From: an uncultured Opitutia bacterium
Lineage (GTDB): Bacteria > Verrucomicrobiota > Verrucomicrobiia > Opitutales > Opitutaceae
Direction: 5' to 3'
NCBI GenBank assembly: GCA_903859715.1
Contig: CAIONS010000030.1
Location: 1 to 53,548 of the forward strand
DNA: 53,548 nt
Made by a program: the position numbers and the translations under genes. Positions 27,399 through 36,321 of the stretch are shown here, in pieces (the stretch's first letter is position 1; each line of letters begins with the position of its first letter). A model generated the notes under the pieces. That model made no database searches and was not told the origin of the DNA. It was given only the letters and a program-made list of their open reading frames with translations.

Positions 27399-29360
27399 AT
27401 GGCCACCACGGATACCAACCTCGCCGACCGTTCCGGCAGCCTGCTCGAGACGCACAAGAGCTATCAGCCGCGCGTCATCTTTTTCTATTTCGTCATCTTC
27501 ATCCTGCTGGCGACGCTCGTGATTGGCCTCGCCCACGAGCAGCTCTTCAACAGCGCGCGCCACCTCGATTCGGAGCGCATGCAGAACCAGCGCCGGATCC
27601 TCCTGCCCGGCCCGCGCGGCAACATCTATGACCGCGAGGGCCGCCTGCTCGTCGGCAACCGCCCGCGCTTCGCCGTCGTGCTCTACCTCGACGAGCTGAA
27701 ATCCGAGTTCATCAACGAGGCCCGCATCATCCGCCGCAATTATTCCGACGCCGGCGACAAGGACCTGCCCACCCGCGACCAGTTCAACCAGATCGCCCGC
27801 GTCAGCGTCGCCCAGCGCTACCTCGACCAGGTGAACGACATCCTCCACCGGGCCTCCACCGTCGACCGCGTGGATCTCAAGAAGCACTTCGACCGCCAGC
27901 TGCTTCTGCCGTACACGCTCATCGACGACCTCGAGCCCGCGGACTACGCGCGGCTCGTCGAGCGGCTCCCGGTGAAGTCGCCCCTCCAGCTCTACGCTTC
28001 CAGCACGCGCTTCTACCCGTACGGTTCCGCCGCCTCGCACACCCTCGGCTACGTCGGGGTCGAGACCGACCTCAATGTCGAGGATTTCCCCGGCGAAGAC
28101 CTCAAGACGTTCAAGATGAAGGGCACCATCGGCCGCGATGGCCTCGAGAAGGTCTTCGACACCCGCCTGCAGGGCGAGGCCGGCGGCACGATCTTCCGCG
28201 TCAGCCCCGCCGGCTACAAAATCAACCCGCCCCTCGAAAAACGCCTGCCGGTCCAGGGCAAAAACCTCGTCACGTCCCTGGATATCGACCTGCAGCAGGT
28301 CGCCGAGGAAGCCATCGGCGAGCAGACGGGCGCCGCCGTGGCCATCGACGTAAAAACCGGCGAGGTGCTCGTCCTCGCCAGCAAGCCCGACTACAACCTC
28401 TCCGACTTCTCGCCCCGGCTCACGCAGGCGGCCGGTGCGGACATCGAGGCCCGCCAAGCCTGGGCCAATCGCGCCATCAGCGGCGCCTATCCGCCGGGCT
28501 CCACGTTCAAGATCATCACGTCCATCGCCGCGCTCCGCAGCGGTGCCATCAACCCCGACGACCCCATCGTCGACTGCGAGGGCACGCTGCGTAAATATAA
28601 CCACAACTTCGTCTGCGAAAACGGCCTCGTCCATCACGGCGAGATTCTTTTGCGCGAAGCCATCGCCCAGAGCTGCGACATTTATTTCTACACCGCGGCC
28701 TGGCTGACATCCGTCGAAAAGCTCGCCGCCGAGGCCAAGCGTTTTCACCTCGACGAGAAAACCGGCATCGAGCTGCCCAACGAAACCTCCCGGATGGTCG
28801 TGCCCGATCCTGAGTGGAAAATGCGCACCCGGGATGAGAGCTGGGTCCCCGGCGACACCGCCCACATGGGCATCGGCCAGGGCGATGTCCTTGTCACGCC
28901 GCTGCAAATGGCCTGTTTCGTCGCGTCGCTCGCACGGGGCGAGACCGTCACGCATCCCACGCTGCTCCATCAGGCCGATCGTGCCGCGCAGCACAGTGAA
29001 CCCATCGGCCTCAAGCCCGAACAGATGCAGGCGATCCTTGACGGCATGGAAGGCTGCGTGACCCATGGCACCGCCAAGAGCATTTCTTTACCCGCCCTCA
29101 AGCTTCCGGGAGGAATCCGGATCGCCGGCAAAACCGGCACCGCGCAGGTACCCGGCCGGAAGAACGTCGCCTGGTTCATCTGTTTCGCTCCGTTGGAGAA
29201 ACCGGAAATCGCGATTGCCGTGGCCGTCGAGGGCGACACCCCCGGCGAAAGCTATGGTGGTGGCCTCTATGCCGCACCCGTTGCGAATTCCGTGCTCAAA
29301 AAATACTTCGACAAGCAGGCCCACCCGTCCGCGTTCGTGCAGCCGCTCAAGCCGGAGTAA
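27399..29360 (+). CDS. mrdA: Penicillin-binding protein 2 (elongation transpeptidase)
   Basis: A 653-residue class B PBP. There is an N-terminal membrane helix (FFYFVIFILLATLVIGL), a pedestal domain opening with RRILLPGPRGNIYDREGRLL, and the transpeptidase domain. Its motifs are Ser368-x-x-Lys (GSTFKIITS), SCD at 425-427 (the SxD form used by PBP2-type enzymes) and Lys578-Thr-Gly (GKTGTAQ). It cross-links side-wall peptidoglycan with RodA, whose gene is not in the window. Convergent with the transglutaminase gene, with a family A repeat between them. Confidence 0.95.
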   Translation: MATTDTNLADRSGSLLETHKSYQPRVIFFYFVIFILLATLVIGLAHEQLFNSARHLDSERMQNQRRILLPGPRGNIYDREGRLLVGNRPRFAVVLYLDELKSEFINEARIIRRNYSDAGDKDLPTRDQFNQIARVSVAQRYLDQVNDILHRASTVDRVDLKKHFDRQLLLPYTLIDDLEPADYARLVERLPVKSPLQLYASSTRFYPYGSAASHTLGYVGVETDLNVEDFPGEDLKTFKMKGTIGRDGLEKVFDTRLQGEAGGTIFRVSPAGYKINPPLEKRLPVQGKNLVTSLDIDLQQVAEEAIGEQTGAAVAIDVKTGEVLVLASKPDYNLSDFSPRLTQAAGADIEARQAWANRAISGAYPPGSTFKIITSIAALRSGAINPDDPIVDCEGTLRKYNHNFVCENGLVHHGEILLREAIAQSCDIYFYTAAWLTSVEKLAAEAKRFHLDEKTGIELPNETSRMVVPDPEWKMRTRDESWVPGDTAHMGIGQGDVLVTPLQMACFVASLARGETVTHPTLLHQADRAAQHSEPIGLKPEQMQAILDGMEGCVTHGTAKSISLPALKLPGGIRIAGKTGTAQVPGRKNVAWFICFAPLEKPEIAIAVAVEGDTPGESYGGGLYAAPVANSVLKKYFDKQAHPSAFVQPLKPE

Positions 29361-29384
29361 AGCGCTGCGAGTTTGATGTCCTGG

Positions 29385-29446
29385 GTAGGGCGGGTCTTTG
29401 ACCCGCCTTCACGATCCCCGGAGGCGGGTCGAAGACACCGCCCTAC
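29385..29446. repeat. Double inverted repeat, family A
   Basis: Arms 29385-29407 and 29423-29446 are near-complementary copies of GTAGGGCGGGTCTTTGACCC-type units (the right copy has one extra base). The minus-strand GTAG of the right arm supplies the TAG stop codon (29443-29445) of the transglutaminase gene. The element could also serve as a terminator-like structure between convergent genes, but no T-run is present. Confidence 0.85.
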
Positions 29447-31659
29447 TTCCGGGCGCCTGCACGCCGGCGCAGTTCGCGCACTGCCTGCCGGGCCCGCCGG
29501 AACACCGCCTCCGGTTCCGGCCACGTCGCCGGCGCCCCAAACCGCAGGCGCTGGAGTTCCTCCATCACGGCCAAAGTATCCGGTGTCCGGTATCCAAAAT
29601 CCGCAATCCGGCGCAGCCAGACTCCCGCCTCCCGCCGCACCGGGTCGTCCTTCGCGCCCCGGCGGCGCGTTCCGGCTCCGAAAATCCCCAACCGAAAATT
29701 CCGCCACGCCCAGCCCGCCCCCGCCAACCCAGCCGCCAGCGCCAGCAACTTCGCCACGCGCCGCACATCCCACGGCCCGGCCAGCCAGGCCTTGATTCGC
29801 TCCACCGCAGCGGTCAGCAGCGCGCGCAGCTGCCGGCCGGAATTCTCCGTCGCTTCCTTCATCGCCTTCAGCGTCTCGACTTGCGAGCGCTGGTCAAAAT
29901 TCACGATCCGCCGGTACCAGAACACCCGCAGGCTGTCGAAGCGCGCCGACCAGCTCCGGTCCGTCCGCCGCGCCAGCGTCGCCTCGCCCTTGGCCCCGTG
30001 CGGTTGCGTGCCACCCGCTCCCAGCGTGGGATCCGCCCGCAGCCACGCCCCCGTCGCCCGGTCAAATATCTCGCACCATGCGTGTGCGTCGGAATTCCGC
30101 AGCGTGAAGTTACCCGAGTAGGCGTTCCAAGTTCCGCCCTTGAAGCCCGTGACGACCCGCGCCGGAAATCCAGCCGCCCGCGCCAGCAGCACAAATGAGC
30201 CGGCGAACAGCTCGCAGTGGCCGCCTTCCTCCGAACTCATCCAGCGCACCAGCGGATCACCTGGTCCGTCCGGAATCCGCGGCGACAGCGAATACGGATG
30301 ACGGCCCAGCCATACATCCACCCGCCGCGCGAATTCTCCGGTCGTCAGCTCCGCGCCCCCGGTGATCTCCTTCACGCGCTGTTCCAGCAGCGCGCGGTCC
30401 GCCGCACCTACACCCAACCGCAGCATCAGCAGCGTGTCTGACTTTGGGGTGGATTTTTTATGCTCCTTCAGACTCTTCGCAAACGCCGCATCCGGCAGCG
30501 TGCCGCCCGTGCTCAAGCCCTCGACGCGATAGGCCGTCATCGTCGCCGGCTCCTCGCGCAACGCCACGAGGCCCAGCTCCTCGCCAAAGCGGAAATTTTG
30601 GGTCTCCCGGAAGCGCAGCTGCTCGAATGAGCCGAGCAGCGGCAGATAGCGGCTGATGCCCGACTCCAGGTAAAACGTCCAGTACACCGGCTCGCCCAGC
30701 ACCGGCCGCAGCGCCCCGCGCAACGCCGTCTCCGTGCGCTCGGGAGTAAACGCCGCGCGTCGCAGCGTCGGCGACAGCCGGAACGTCCCGTCGCGATACT
30801 CATCGAGCACCAGCATCCGCCAGTAGGGATTGGCCGGGATCTGCGTGCGGTCCGTCACATCGACACTCGCGGCCACGCTGGTGTCCTGCTGAATGTCCGT
30901 CACGTCGCCAAATTTGATCGTCTCATTGAATCCCGACCGCGCCTTCTTGGACACAAACCGCTCGAGGAACAGGCTGTTCTCCAGCTGAAACCGCGGAATC
31001 GCCAAAAACAGTAGCGCCGACACCACCACGACGCCGGCAAAGAGCGCGGCGCCCAACGCCACCACCCGCCAGTCCGTCACTTCGCGCACGCGCACCCACA
31101 GCCGCCGCCAGCGGGTGTGCATCGCCCATGAGGGCGTCCCGTTCGCCACCTTCTTCCCCGCTCCTTTCTCCGCCGACTCGACGAGCGTGATTACCAGCAG
31201 GAAACCCAGCGCGCAGGCCGTAAACACCAGGATCTGCGCCGCAAACACGAGCGACACCGTCAGCACGCCCGCCACCACGATCAGGAACAGCCCGAGCACG
31301 ATTACCTGCAGGTCATCGCGCTTCTGCCGGTAGCTCACGCCGCGGTAGAGCAGCAGCAGGATGTCCAGCCGCACGACCGCCGGCAGCACCTCGCCCGTCA
31401 CCCAGAGATCGCCGATGAAAAAAGCCACCACCGCGGGGAACACCAGCCGGTGCGTCCACGCCGGCACCCGCGCCGGCCAGTCCGGCCGCACCAGGGTCGC
31501 GCTCACCGCCACCGTCGTCAGGCCCATGAGGGTCCACGCGTCGAATTCCAGGTAGAACACGGTCCACACCGACAGCAGCACGAGCACGCCGCCGAGCAGC
31601 CACTTGAGCTGGTGCAGCTCGTCGAGGTTAAGCTGTGGCCGTTTTCTCTCCATCGGCAT
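29443..31659 (-). CDS. TgpA-like membrane-anchored transglutaminase
   Basis: A 738-residue protein. The N-terminal part (about residues 20-245) has six or seven membrane helices. A periplasmic region follows, with a transglutaminase core whose triad is Cys482 (EGGHCELFA), His526 (SDAHAWCEIF) and Asp543 (RADPTLG). One more membrane helix lies near 645-660 and a cytoplasmic tail follows. The family (DUF3488 plus transglutaminase-like) is typically next to MoxR and DUF58 genes, as here. The substrate is unknown. Its start overlaps the end of the DUF58 gene by about 30 nt (ATG at 31657-31659, or 31651-31653), implying translational coupling. Confidence 0.87.
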   Translation of the reverse strand: MPMERKRPQLNLDELHQLKWLLGGVLVLLSVWTVFYLEFDAWTLMGLTTVAVSATLVRPDWPARVPAWTHRLVFPAVVAFFIGDLWVTGEVLPAVVRLDILLLLYRGVSYRQKRDDLQVIVLGLFLIVVAGVLTVSLVFAAQILVFTACALGFLLVITLVESAEKGAGKKVANGTPSWAMHTRWRRLWVRVREVTDWRVVALGAALFAGVVVVSALLFLAIPRFQLENSLFLERFVSKKARSGFNETIKFGDVTDIQQDTSVAASVDVTDRTQIPANPYWRMLVLDEYRDGTFRLSPTLRRAAFTPERTETALRGALRPVLGEPVYWTFYLESGISRYLPLLGSFEQLRFRETQNFRFGEELGLVALREEPATMTAYRVEGLSTGGTLPDAAFAKSLKEHKKSTPKSDTLLMLRLGVGAADRALLEQRVKEITGGAELTTGEFARRVDVWLGRHPYSLSPRIPDGPGDPLVRWMSSEEGGHCELFAGSFVLLARAAGFPARVVTGFKGGTWNAYSGNFTLRNSDAHAWCEIFDRATGAWLRADPTLGAGGTQPHGAKGEATLARRTDRSWSARFDSLRVFWYRRIVNFDQRSQVETLKAMKEATENSGRQLRALLTAAVERIKAWLAGPWDVRRVAKLLALAAGLAGAGWAWRNFRLGIFGAGTRRRGAKDDPVRREAGVWLRRIADFGYRTPDTLAVMEELQRLRFGAPATWPEPEAVFRRARQAVRELRRRAGARK

Positions 31660-32899
31660 AAGCCGCCACCCCGCGCGCGCCATCCGGCACGAAGGTCAGC
31701 ATGTTTTTTCGTTTGATTGCCATCCCTGTGGGCGGGGTGCCCTCACCCCGCATCGACCCTTCGCGAGGTGAGGATACCCCGCCTAAATTCTCCCCCCGCG
31801 GCTGCACCGCCGCCAGCCGGTCAAGAAACAGTTCCAAGTCGCGCACCCGCCGGATCGGCATCGGCGCCTCGTCATCGATCGCCGCGGCCACCAGCTGCCC
31901 TTCACGGAACAGGTCCTCCGCCAGCGTCGCACAAAAACTCACCAGCAGCTCAAACTGCTCCGGCCGCGGCCAGACCGACGCATCCGTGCGCAGCCAGAGT
32001 GAATAGCCCTCCGCGCTCTCCGCCGCCAGCTGCCGCACCAGCAACTGCCGCGACCGCGCGCTCGCCTTCCAGTGGATCAGCCGGTGCGAGTCGCCCGTCG
32101 CATAGCGCCGCAGCGCCTGCAGGTCGCCGGCGCTCCCCGCGCGCGCCGTGCGCTCGCCGCCCGCCGTGCGCCGGGCCGCCGCGGTCCCCTGACGCCGGTA
32201 CTCGACCGGCGCGGGCCAGACCGTGACTTCCTCCACCAGTTCGGCACTCAGCGTCTTGCGCAGGAACCCGAAGGGAAACAGCGAACCGATCCCGGCCAGC
32301 TCTACGCGCAGCCGCCCGCGCCGCACCGGCTGAAACCGCCACTCCAGCCGCGTCACCCCGCGCGGGTCGAGCCGCTCCCGCAAAAACAACTGCCCGCGCG
32401 CCTCCTCCTTCGCCGCCTTCGCCAGCATTTCCCGGAGGTCCAGGCCTTTCCCCGTGATCGTCGATTCCGCCACCGCCGGCGGCCCCTGGTCCACCGCCCG
32501 CGCCACAAGGTCAAACCACAGGCCGTAGGTCGGCAGGAACGGCTTGCGGTTCCGCAGCCCGAGCCCGACCACCGCCTCGTGCCCGGCGCGCAGCGGCGGC
32601 GCCAGCTCCAGCCGCCACGCCACCCCGCGGAAATTGAGCCACGACAGCACGCCGCTCAGGATCAGGCACGCCAGCAGCAGCGAGAGCGTGATGAAGAGAA
32701 TGTTGTTCGCCGAATTGTACGCCGCCGAGCCAATGCCCAGGGCGAGCGCAATCAGCAGCGTGCCCGAGACCGTCGGCACGATCCGCTGCCCGCGCTGCGG
32801 ATAAACCATCGCCCACAGCAGCGCGTTCCAAGTGAACCGCCGGCGACGCCCCGACGCCGCAGAAACATCCCACTCATCACTGGTGGTCACATCAGCCAT
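31628..32899 (-). CDS. DUF58-domain protein (vWA-like), MoxR partner
   Basis: A 423-residue protein with two N-terminal membrane helices (about residues 30-70, TLLIALALGIGSAAYNSANN and LFITLSLLLACLILSG). A periplasmic beta-rich part follows, then a DUF58 motif around DLQALRRYATGDSHRLIHWK. DUF58 proteins carry a vWA-like fold and act with MoxR ATPases. Start: the ATG at 32897-32899 is chosen because a GGAG lies 9-12 nt upstream, one of the very few Shine-Dalgarno-like sequences in this window. An in-frame ATG at 32915-32917 is the alternative. Confidence 0.88.
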   Translation of the reverse strand: MADVTTSDEWDVSAASGRRRRFTWNALLWAMVYPQRGQRIVPTVSGTLLIALALGIGSAAYNSANNILFITLSLLLACLILSGVLSWLNFRGVAWRLELAPPLRAGHEAVVGLGLRNRKPFLPTYGLWFDLVARAVDQGPPAVAESTITGKGLDLREMLAKAAKEEARGQLFLRERLDPRGVTRLEWRFQPVRRGRLRVELAGIGSLFPFGFLRKTLSAELVEEVTVWPAPVEYRRQGTAAARRTAGGERTARAGSAGDLQALRRYATGDSHRLIHWKASARSRQLLVRQLAAESAEGYSLWLRTDASVWPRPEQFELLVSFCATLAEDLFREGQLVAAAIDDEAPMPIRRVRDLELFLDRLAAVQPRGENLGGVSSPREGSMRGEGTPPTGMAIKRKNMLTFVPDGARGVAAYADGEKTATA

Positions 32900-32921
32900 G
32901 CATTTCTCTCCAGCCAATCAG

Positions 32922-32953
32922 CTTGATACTTGCCCCTTGTCACTTGGCACTTC
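32922..32953. repeat. Single family E repeat arm
   Basis: CTTGATACTTGCCCCTTGTC followed by ACTTGGCACTTC, an unpaired copy of the arm found in the mreB-mreC and permease-GldG gaps. It occupies the 64-bp gap between moxR and the DUF58 gene. Confidence 0.75.
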
Positions 32954-32963
32954 CTCTCCCCGT

Positions 32964-33935
32964 TCATGCCGGCGGAGGCAACGCCGCCAGAATCCGTTTC
33001 AGGGCGCTCATGATCGCGCGTCGCTCCTCCAGCGCATCGCTGGTCTGGCGCACCAGCACCAGGCGGTGGGCCAGGATCGGCATGACCAGTTCCGTCACGT
33101 CGTCCGGCAGCACAAAATCACGTCCGTGCAACAGCGCCCGCGCCTGGGCCGCCGTCCGCAGCGCGAGGCCGCCGCGCACGCTCACCCCGGTCTTGAACTC
33201 CGCCTCGGTGCGCGTCGCGGTCACGATGCGCAGGATGTAGTCGAGCACGCTGTCCTCCACGAACACCTGCGCGGCCAGCGCCTGGAATCCCAGCACCTCC
33301 GCCCGCGTGACGACCGGGTTCACCGCAATCGCATCGTAGCTGGTGCGCGCAATCCGCAAGATCTCGAGCTCATCCGCCGGCTGCGGATAACCCATCTGCA
33401 ACCGCATGAGAAACCGGTCCATCTGGCTCTCCGGCAGCGGAAACGTCCCCTCGTAGTCCACCGGGTTCTGCGTCGCGAACACCATGAACGGCGCGCCCAC
33501 CGCGTGCGCCACGCCATCCACGGTCACCCGCGCGCGGTCCATCACCTCCAGCAGCGCCGACTGCGTCTTCGGCGTGGCGCGGTTGATCTCGTCCGCCAGC
33601 ACCACGCTCGCGAACACCGGGCCCTGCTTGAACACAAATTCCTTCTCCGTCTCGTCGTAGATCGCGACGCCCGTCACATCGCCCGGCAGGAGGTCGCTGG
33701 TGAACTGGATGCGCGAGAACGTGCAGTCCATCGAGCGCGCCAGCGCGTAAGCGAGCGTCGTCTTGCCGACACCCGGCAGGTCTTCGATGAGGAGATGACC
33801 GCCGGCGACGAGGCAGACCAGCACCTGCTCGATGACCTCATCCTTGCCCTTGATGAAGGTCTGCATGCTCCCGCGGAGCCGGTCCAGCGCCTGTTTCGTC
33901 TCGGTGACCTGGGCCGCCTGAAGGAAATCGCTCAT
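32964..33935 (-). CDS. MoxR-family AAA+ ATPase
   Basis: A 323-residue cytoplasmic AAA+ ATPase. Walker A is LPGVGKTTLA, Walker B VVLADEINRA, with sensor 1 in FATQNPVDYEGTFPLPESQMD and a C-terminal lid (AQARALLHGRDFVLPDDV). MoxR proteins act as chaperones for vWA-domain partners, here probably the DUF58 protein encoded just downstream. The start MSDFLQAAQVTETK at 33935 is favoured over an open extension to 33971. The upstream gap holds a large nested inverted repeat. Confidence 0.92.
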   Translation of the reverse strand: MSDFLQAAQVTETKQALDRLRGSMQTFIKGKDEVIEQVLVCLVAGGHLLIEDLPGVGKTTLAYALARSMDCTFSRIQFTSDLLPGDVTGVAIYDETEKEFVFKQGPVFASVVLADEINRATPKTQSALLEVMDRARVTVDGVAHAVGAPFMVFATQNPVDYEGTFPLPESQMDRFLMRLQMGYPQPADELEILRIARTSYDAIAVNPVVTRAEVLGFQALAAQVFVEDSVLDYILRIVTATRTEAEFKTGVSVRGGLALRTAAQARALLHGRDFVLPDDVTELVMPILAHRLVLVRQTSDALEERRAIMSALKRILAALPPPA

Positions 33936-33979
33936 GGCTCGCGAAGATGCGCAGGAGCGGCGCGGCGTCAACCAAGGCC

Positions 33980-34161
33980 GATCGCGGAAGCGCGGAGGAG
34001 CGGAAACGCGGAGAAGACCGCTGGTTTGTCATTCTGAGCACAGCGAAGAATCCAGAGCGACTCGGTTAGCAGTATCCAACTGGATTCTTCGCTGCGCTCA
34101 GAATGACAAGATGTGGTCTTGGATTGCCTCCGCGTTTCCGCTCCTCCGCGCTTCCGCGATC
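33980..34161. repeat. Nested inverted repeats: perfect 34-bp family I arms around family C arms
   Basis: The outer arms 33980-34013 and 34128-34161 are exact 34-bp reverse complements built of GCGGAAGCGCGGAGGAGCGG words. The inner arms 34026-34054 and 34081-34109 match at 28 of 29 positions and carry the CATTCTGAGC core. Weaker complementarity joins the two levels. A degraded family I pair lies at 35089-35184. Confidence 0.92.
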
Positions 34162-34172
34162 CGTCTGAAACC

Positions 34173-34982
34173 CTATTTCTTACTCCGCCGCGGCCCGTAT
34201 TTTTCCGCCAGGTCCCCGGCGGCATCGTAGATGATCTTCCCGTCTTTGACGAACGGCACGGCCATCGCCCACTCCTTGATCTCGTCGCCACCAATCGGGG
34301 CCGCGGCATACTGCGGCAGATAGATCCGGCGCATGCGGTTGGTCAGGTTGGCGCCGCTGCGGTGCAACGTATAGCTCGTGAAGGCCGCGATGCTGCCCGC
34401 CGGCACGATCACCGGATCGCCCGGGTCGTCCCCCTGGTAGCCCACCAGGTCGTGGGTGCCGGGCTCCTGGATGTGGTCGATGATCCGACCGGCCGTGCCG
34501 CCGCGCGAATGCGGCAGGATGTACGCCGTACCGTTGGCCTCGCTGACATCGTCCAACGTGCACCAGCAGGTCAGGTACGGGGGATGCGCCACCTCAGGAT
34601 GACTCCGCTTTAGGTAGCCGCTGTCCTGGTGCCAGCTGAACTTCATCCCCTGCTCCGCGTTTTTCACGACCCATTGTTCGTTGAACAGATACACTTCCGG
34701 TCCCAGCACCGACTGGGCGATCTCGGCCATCAACGGACTGAAGATGAAATCCCGCATCCGGCTGCTCAGACGGTAGTAGTTGCTGATGAAATAGCGTTTG
34801 CCGCGATGGTTGATGTCTTCGACCTCGACTCCCTTGGCATCCATCATCGAATCCTTGTAACCCAGAAAGTAGGAGCACTCCTCCCGCAGCATCGTGAGCA
34901 TGTCCGGCGGGATGACCCCCGGCAGGATCATGTAGCCTTCACGTTGATAGAGTTCGCGCTGGGCTGGGGTAACAACAGGCAT
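34173..34982 (-). CDS. PhyH-family Fe(II)/2-oxoglutarate-dependent dioxygenase
   Basis: A 269-residue soluble enzyme of the phytanoyl-CoA dioxygenase family. The iron facial triad is complete: His118 and Asp120 (WHQDSGY) and His207 (YTLHRSGANLT). The RMRRIYLPQYAA segment after His207 supplies the 2-oxoglutarate-binding Arg. The N-terminal half has the typical YQREGYMILPGVIPPD opening. The substrate cannot be told from sequence. It lies near a second PhyH gene and a HIBADH-like dehydrogenase on the same strand. Open frame upstream to 35552 is antisense to the dehydrogenase's frame, so the start is set at the ATG 34980-34982. Confidence 0.88.
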   Translation of the reverse strand: MPVVTPAQRELYQREGYMILPGVIPPDMLTMLREECSYFLGYKDSMMDAKGVEVEDINHRGKRYFISNYYRLSSRMRDFIFSPLMAEIAQSVLGPEVYLFNEQWVVKNAEQGMKFSWHQDSGYLKRSHPEVAHPPYLTCWCTLDDVSEANGTAYILPHSRGGTAGRIIDHIQEPGTHDLVGYQGDDPGDPVIVPAGSIAAFTSYTLHRSGANLTNRMRRIYLPQYAAAPIGGDEIKEWAMAVPFVKDGKIIYDAAGDLAEKYGPRRSKK

Positions 34983-35088
34983 ATGGGATGGGGTTGGGAC
35001 GAAAGCCAGTTGGAGCAAAGCCGACACGTCAACTCCACGAGTCACCGTGTAGAGCAGGCACCCGCACCCGCCTTTCAACCAAGCACGA

Positions 35089-35184
35089 GATCGCGGAAGC
35101 GCGGAGGAGCGGAAACGCAGAAGCCAGCCAGAATGACAAGACCACGGTCTTCTCCGCGCTTCCGCCTTTCCGCGTTTCCGCGAT
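35089..35184. repeat. Inverted repeat, family I (diverged)
   Basis: The left arm 35089-35123 and right arm 35149-35184 use the same GCGGAAGCGCGGAGGAGCGG words as 33980-34161 but with several changes and a deletion. Between them lies GAATGACAAGACCACGG, a remnant of the family C arm, so it looks like a decayed copy of the same nested element. Confidence 0.8.
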
Positions 35185-35191
35185 AAACTCT

Positions 35192-36022
35192 CTACCGCGT
35201 TTCCAGCACCTTGATCAGCGCCGAGAAATCCTCCTCGGCCATCCCGCGCGCCTCCGCGGTCTTGAGCGCCTCGCGCACGGCGTCGAGCACCGGGAACCCG
35301 GCCCCCGCCGCCGTGCCGGTCGCCAGGCGCAGGTCCTTGTGCATGTGTTTCACCGAAAACTGCGGCGAGAAATCCCGGGCCTTCAACTTCGGCTCCTTCA
35401 GTTTCGTGAGCCCGGAGTAGCCCGCGTTCTTGCCCATCGCCTCGAAAAACACGTCGTCGGTCACACCCGCGCGCCGCGCCAGCGTCAGCGCCTCGCTCAG
35501 CCCCTGCATCTGCGCCGCGAGGTTGAGGTTCATCGCCAGCTTCAACGTGCACGCCTGCTCGTTGGTGCCGATGACGAAGCGGTGCGCGGACACCAGTGAC
35601 AGCAGCGGCTCCAGCTCCGCGATCAGTCCACGGTCGCCGCCGAGATAATAAATCGTCTGCCGCTGCTCCGCCGCCGGCTTGCTCCCGGTGAACGGCGCCG
35701 CGAGAAACCGCGCGCCGCGCGCCACCACGAGCGCCGCGAACTTCGCGCTGCTCGCCGCATCGATCGTGCTCGATTGCACCACCACCTTGCCCGGGCCCAG
35801 CACCGGCAGGATCCGTATCAGCACGCTCTCCACCGCCGACGGATCGGCGACGACGATCTGCACGACATCCGCCGCGGTCACGACGGCCTCAGGCGTCGGC
35901 AGCCAACCCGGGAAGTCCGGCTGCGCCGTGCGATTCCACGTCCCGGCCAGCACGCCCGCCGCGTGATAATGCCGCGCCCACACGCCACCGATGATCCCCA
36001 GACCGATTACGCCGATTTTCAT
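35192..36022 (-). CDS. NAD(P)-dependent dehydrogenase of the 3-hydroxyisobutyrate dehydrogenase family
   Basis: A 276-residue beta-hydroxyacid dehydrogenase. It has an N-terminal Rossmann fold (GVIGLGIIGG at 4-13), a substrate loop near AAPFTGSKPAAEQRQ, and catalytic Lys161 in TLKLAMNLNLAA. The C-terminal helical domain includes DVFFEAMGKNAG. Likely reactions are oxidation of a beta-hydroxyacid or the reverse reduction of a semialdehyde. The exact substrate is unknown. It lies between two PhyH genes on the same strand, but nested repeats separate all three, so a common operon is uncertain. Confidence 0.87.
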   Translation of the reverse strand: MKIGVIGLGIIGGVWARHYHAAGVLAGTWNRTAQPDFPGWLPTPEAVVTAADVVQIVVADPSAVESVLIRILPVLGPGKVVVQSSTIDAASSAKFAALVVARGARFLAAPFTGSKPAAEQRQTIYYLGGDRGLIAELEPLLSLVSAHRFVIGTNEQACTLKLAMNLNLAAQMQGLSEALTLARRAGVTDDVFFEAMGKNAGYSGLTKLKEPKLKARDFSPQFSVKHMHKDLRLATGTAAGAGFPVLDAVREALKTAEARGMAEEDFSALIKVLETR

Positions 36023-36033
36023 GATTAAGTTTC

Positions 36034-36272
36034 ACCACGAAGCGCACGAAGTTCACGAAGGCAAACCCTCGCTGATAATACCGGGCCAAACCGCCGATCC
36101 CGGAGGTTGGCCACTAAGAGGCACGAAAATTATCCAAGGTTCTCGCCCTAATCTCCATTGCGCCTATAGGCGCAATGGAGACTCTTTCGCAGCCCTGATC
36201 CCCTTGCGCCTTTTTGTGGCCATCAATCCGATGGATCGAGTCCGGCACCTTCGTGCCCTTCGTGCGCTTGGT
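36034..36272. repeat. Three-level nested inverted repeat
   Basis: Outer arms 36034-36061 and 36248-36272 (CACGAAGCGCACGAAG words, family J). Middle arms 36109-36127 and 36202-36222 (GGCCACNAANAGGC). At the centre is a perfect 30-bp palindrome at 36152-36181. This structure fills nearly all of the 299-bp gap between the dehydrogenase and the second PhyH gene. No gene or clear promoter is seen in the gap. Confidence 0.88.
36152..36181. promoter_or_regulatory. Perfect 30-bp palindrome
   Basis: TCTCCATTGCGCC (36152-36164), TATA, then GGCGCAATGGAGA (36169-36181). Every base is symmetric. It lies in the middle of the larger nested repeat. It could be a dimeric-protein binding site, a hairpin in RNA, or simply the core of the repeat unit. 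Confidence 0.6.
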
Positions 36273-36295
36273 AGTAAAAATCCGAAGGCCTGATT

Positions 36296-36317
36296 CCTGA
36301 TTTCCTGAGTTCCACAT
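36296..36317 (+). repeat. Third copy of the 22-bp arm seen at 225-322
   Basis: Identical over 22 bp to 301-322 and, inverted, to 225-246. No partner arm is present here. It ends 4 nt before the PhyH stop codon. Confidence 0.8.
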
Positions 36318-36321
36318 GAAC

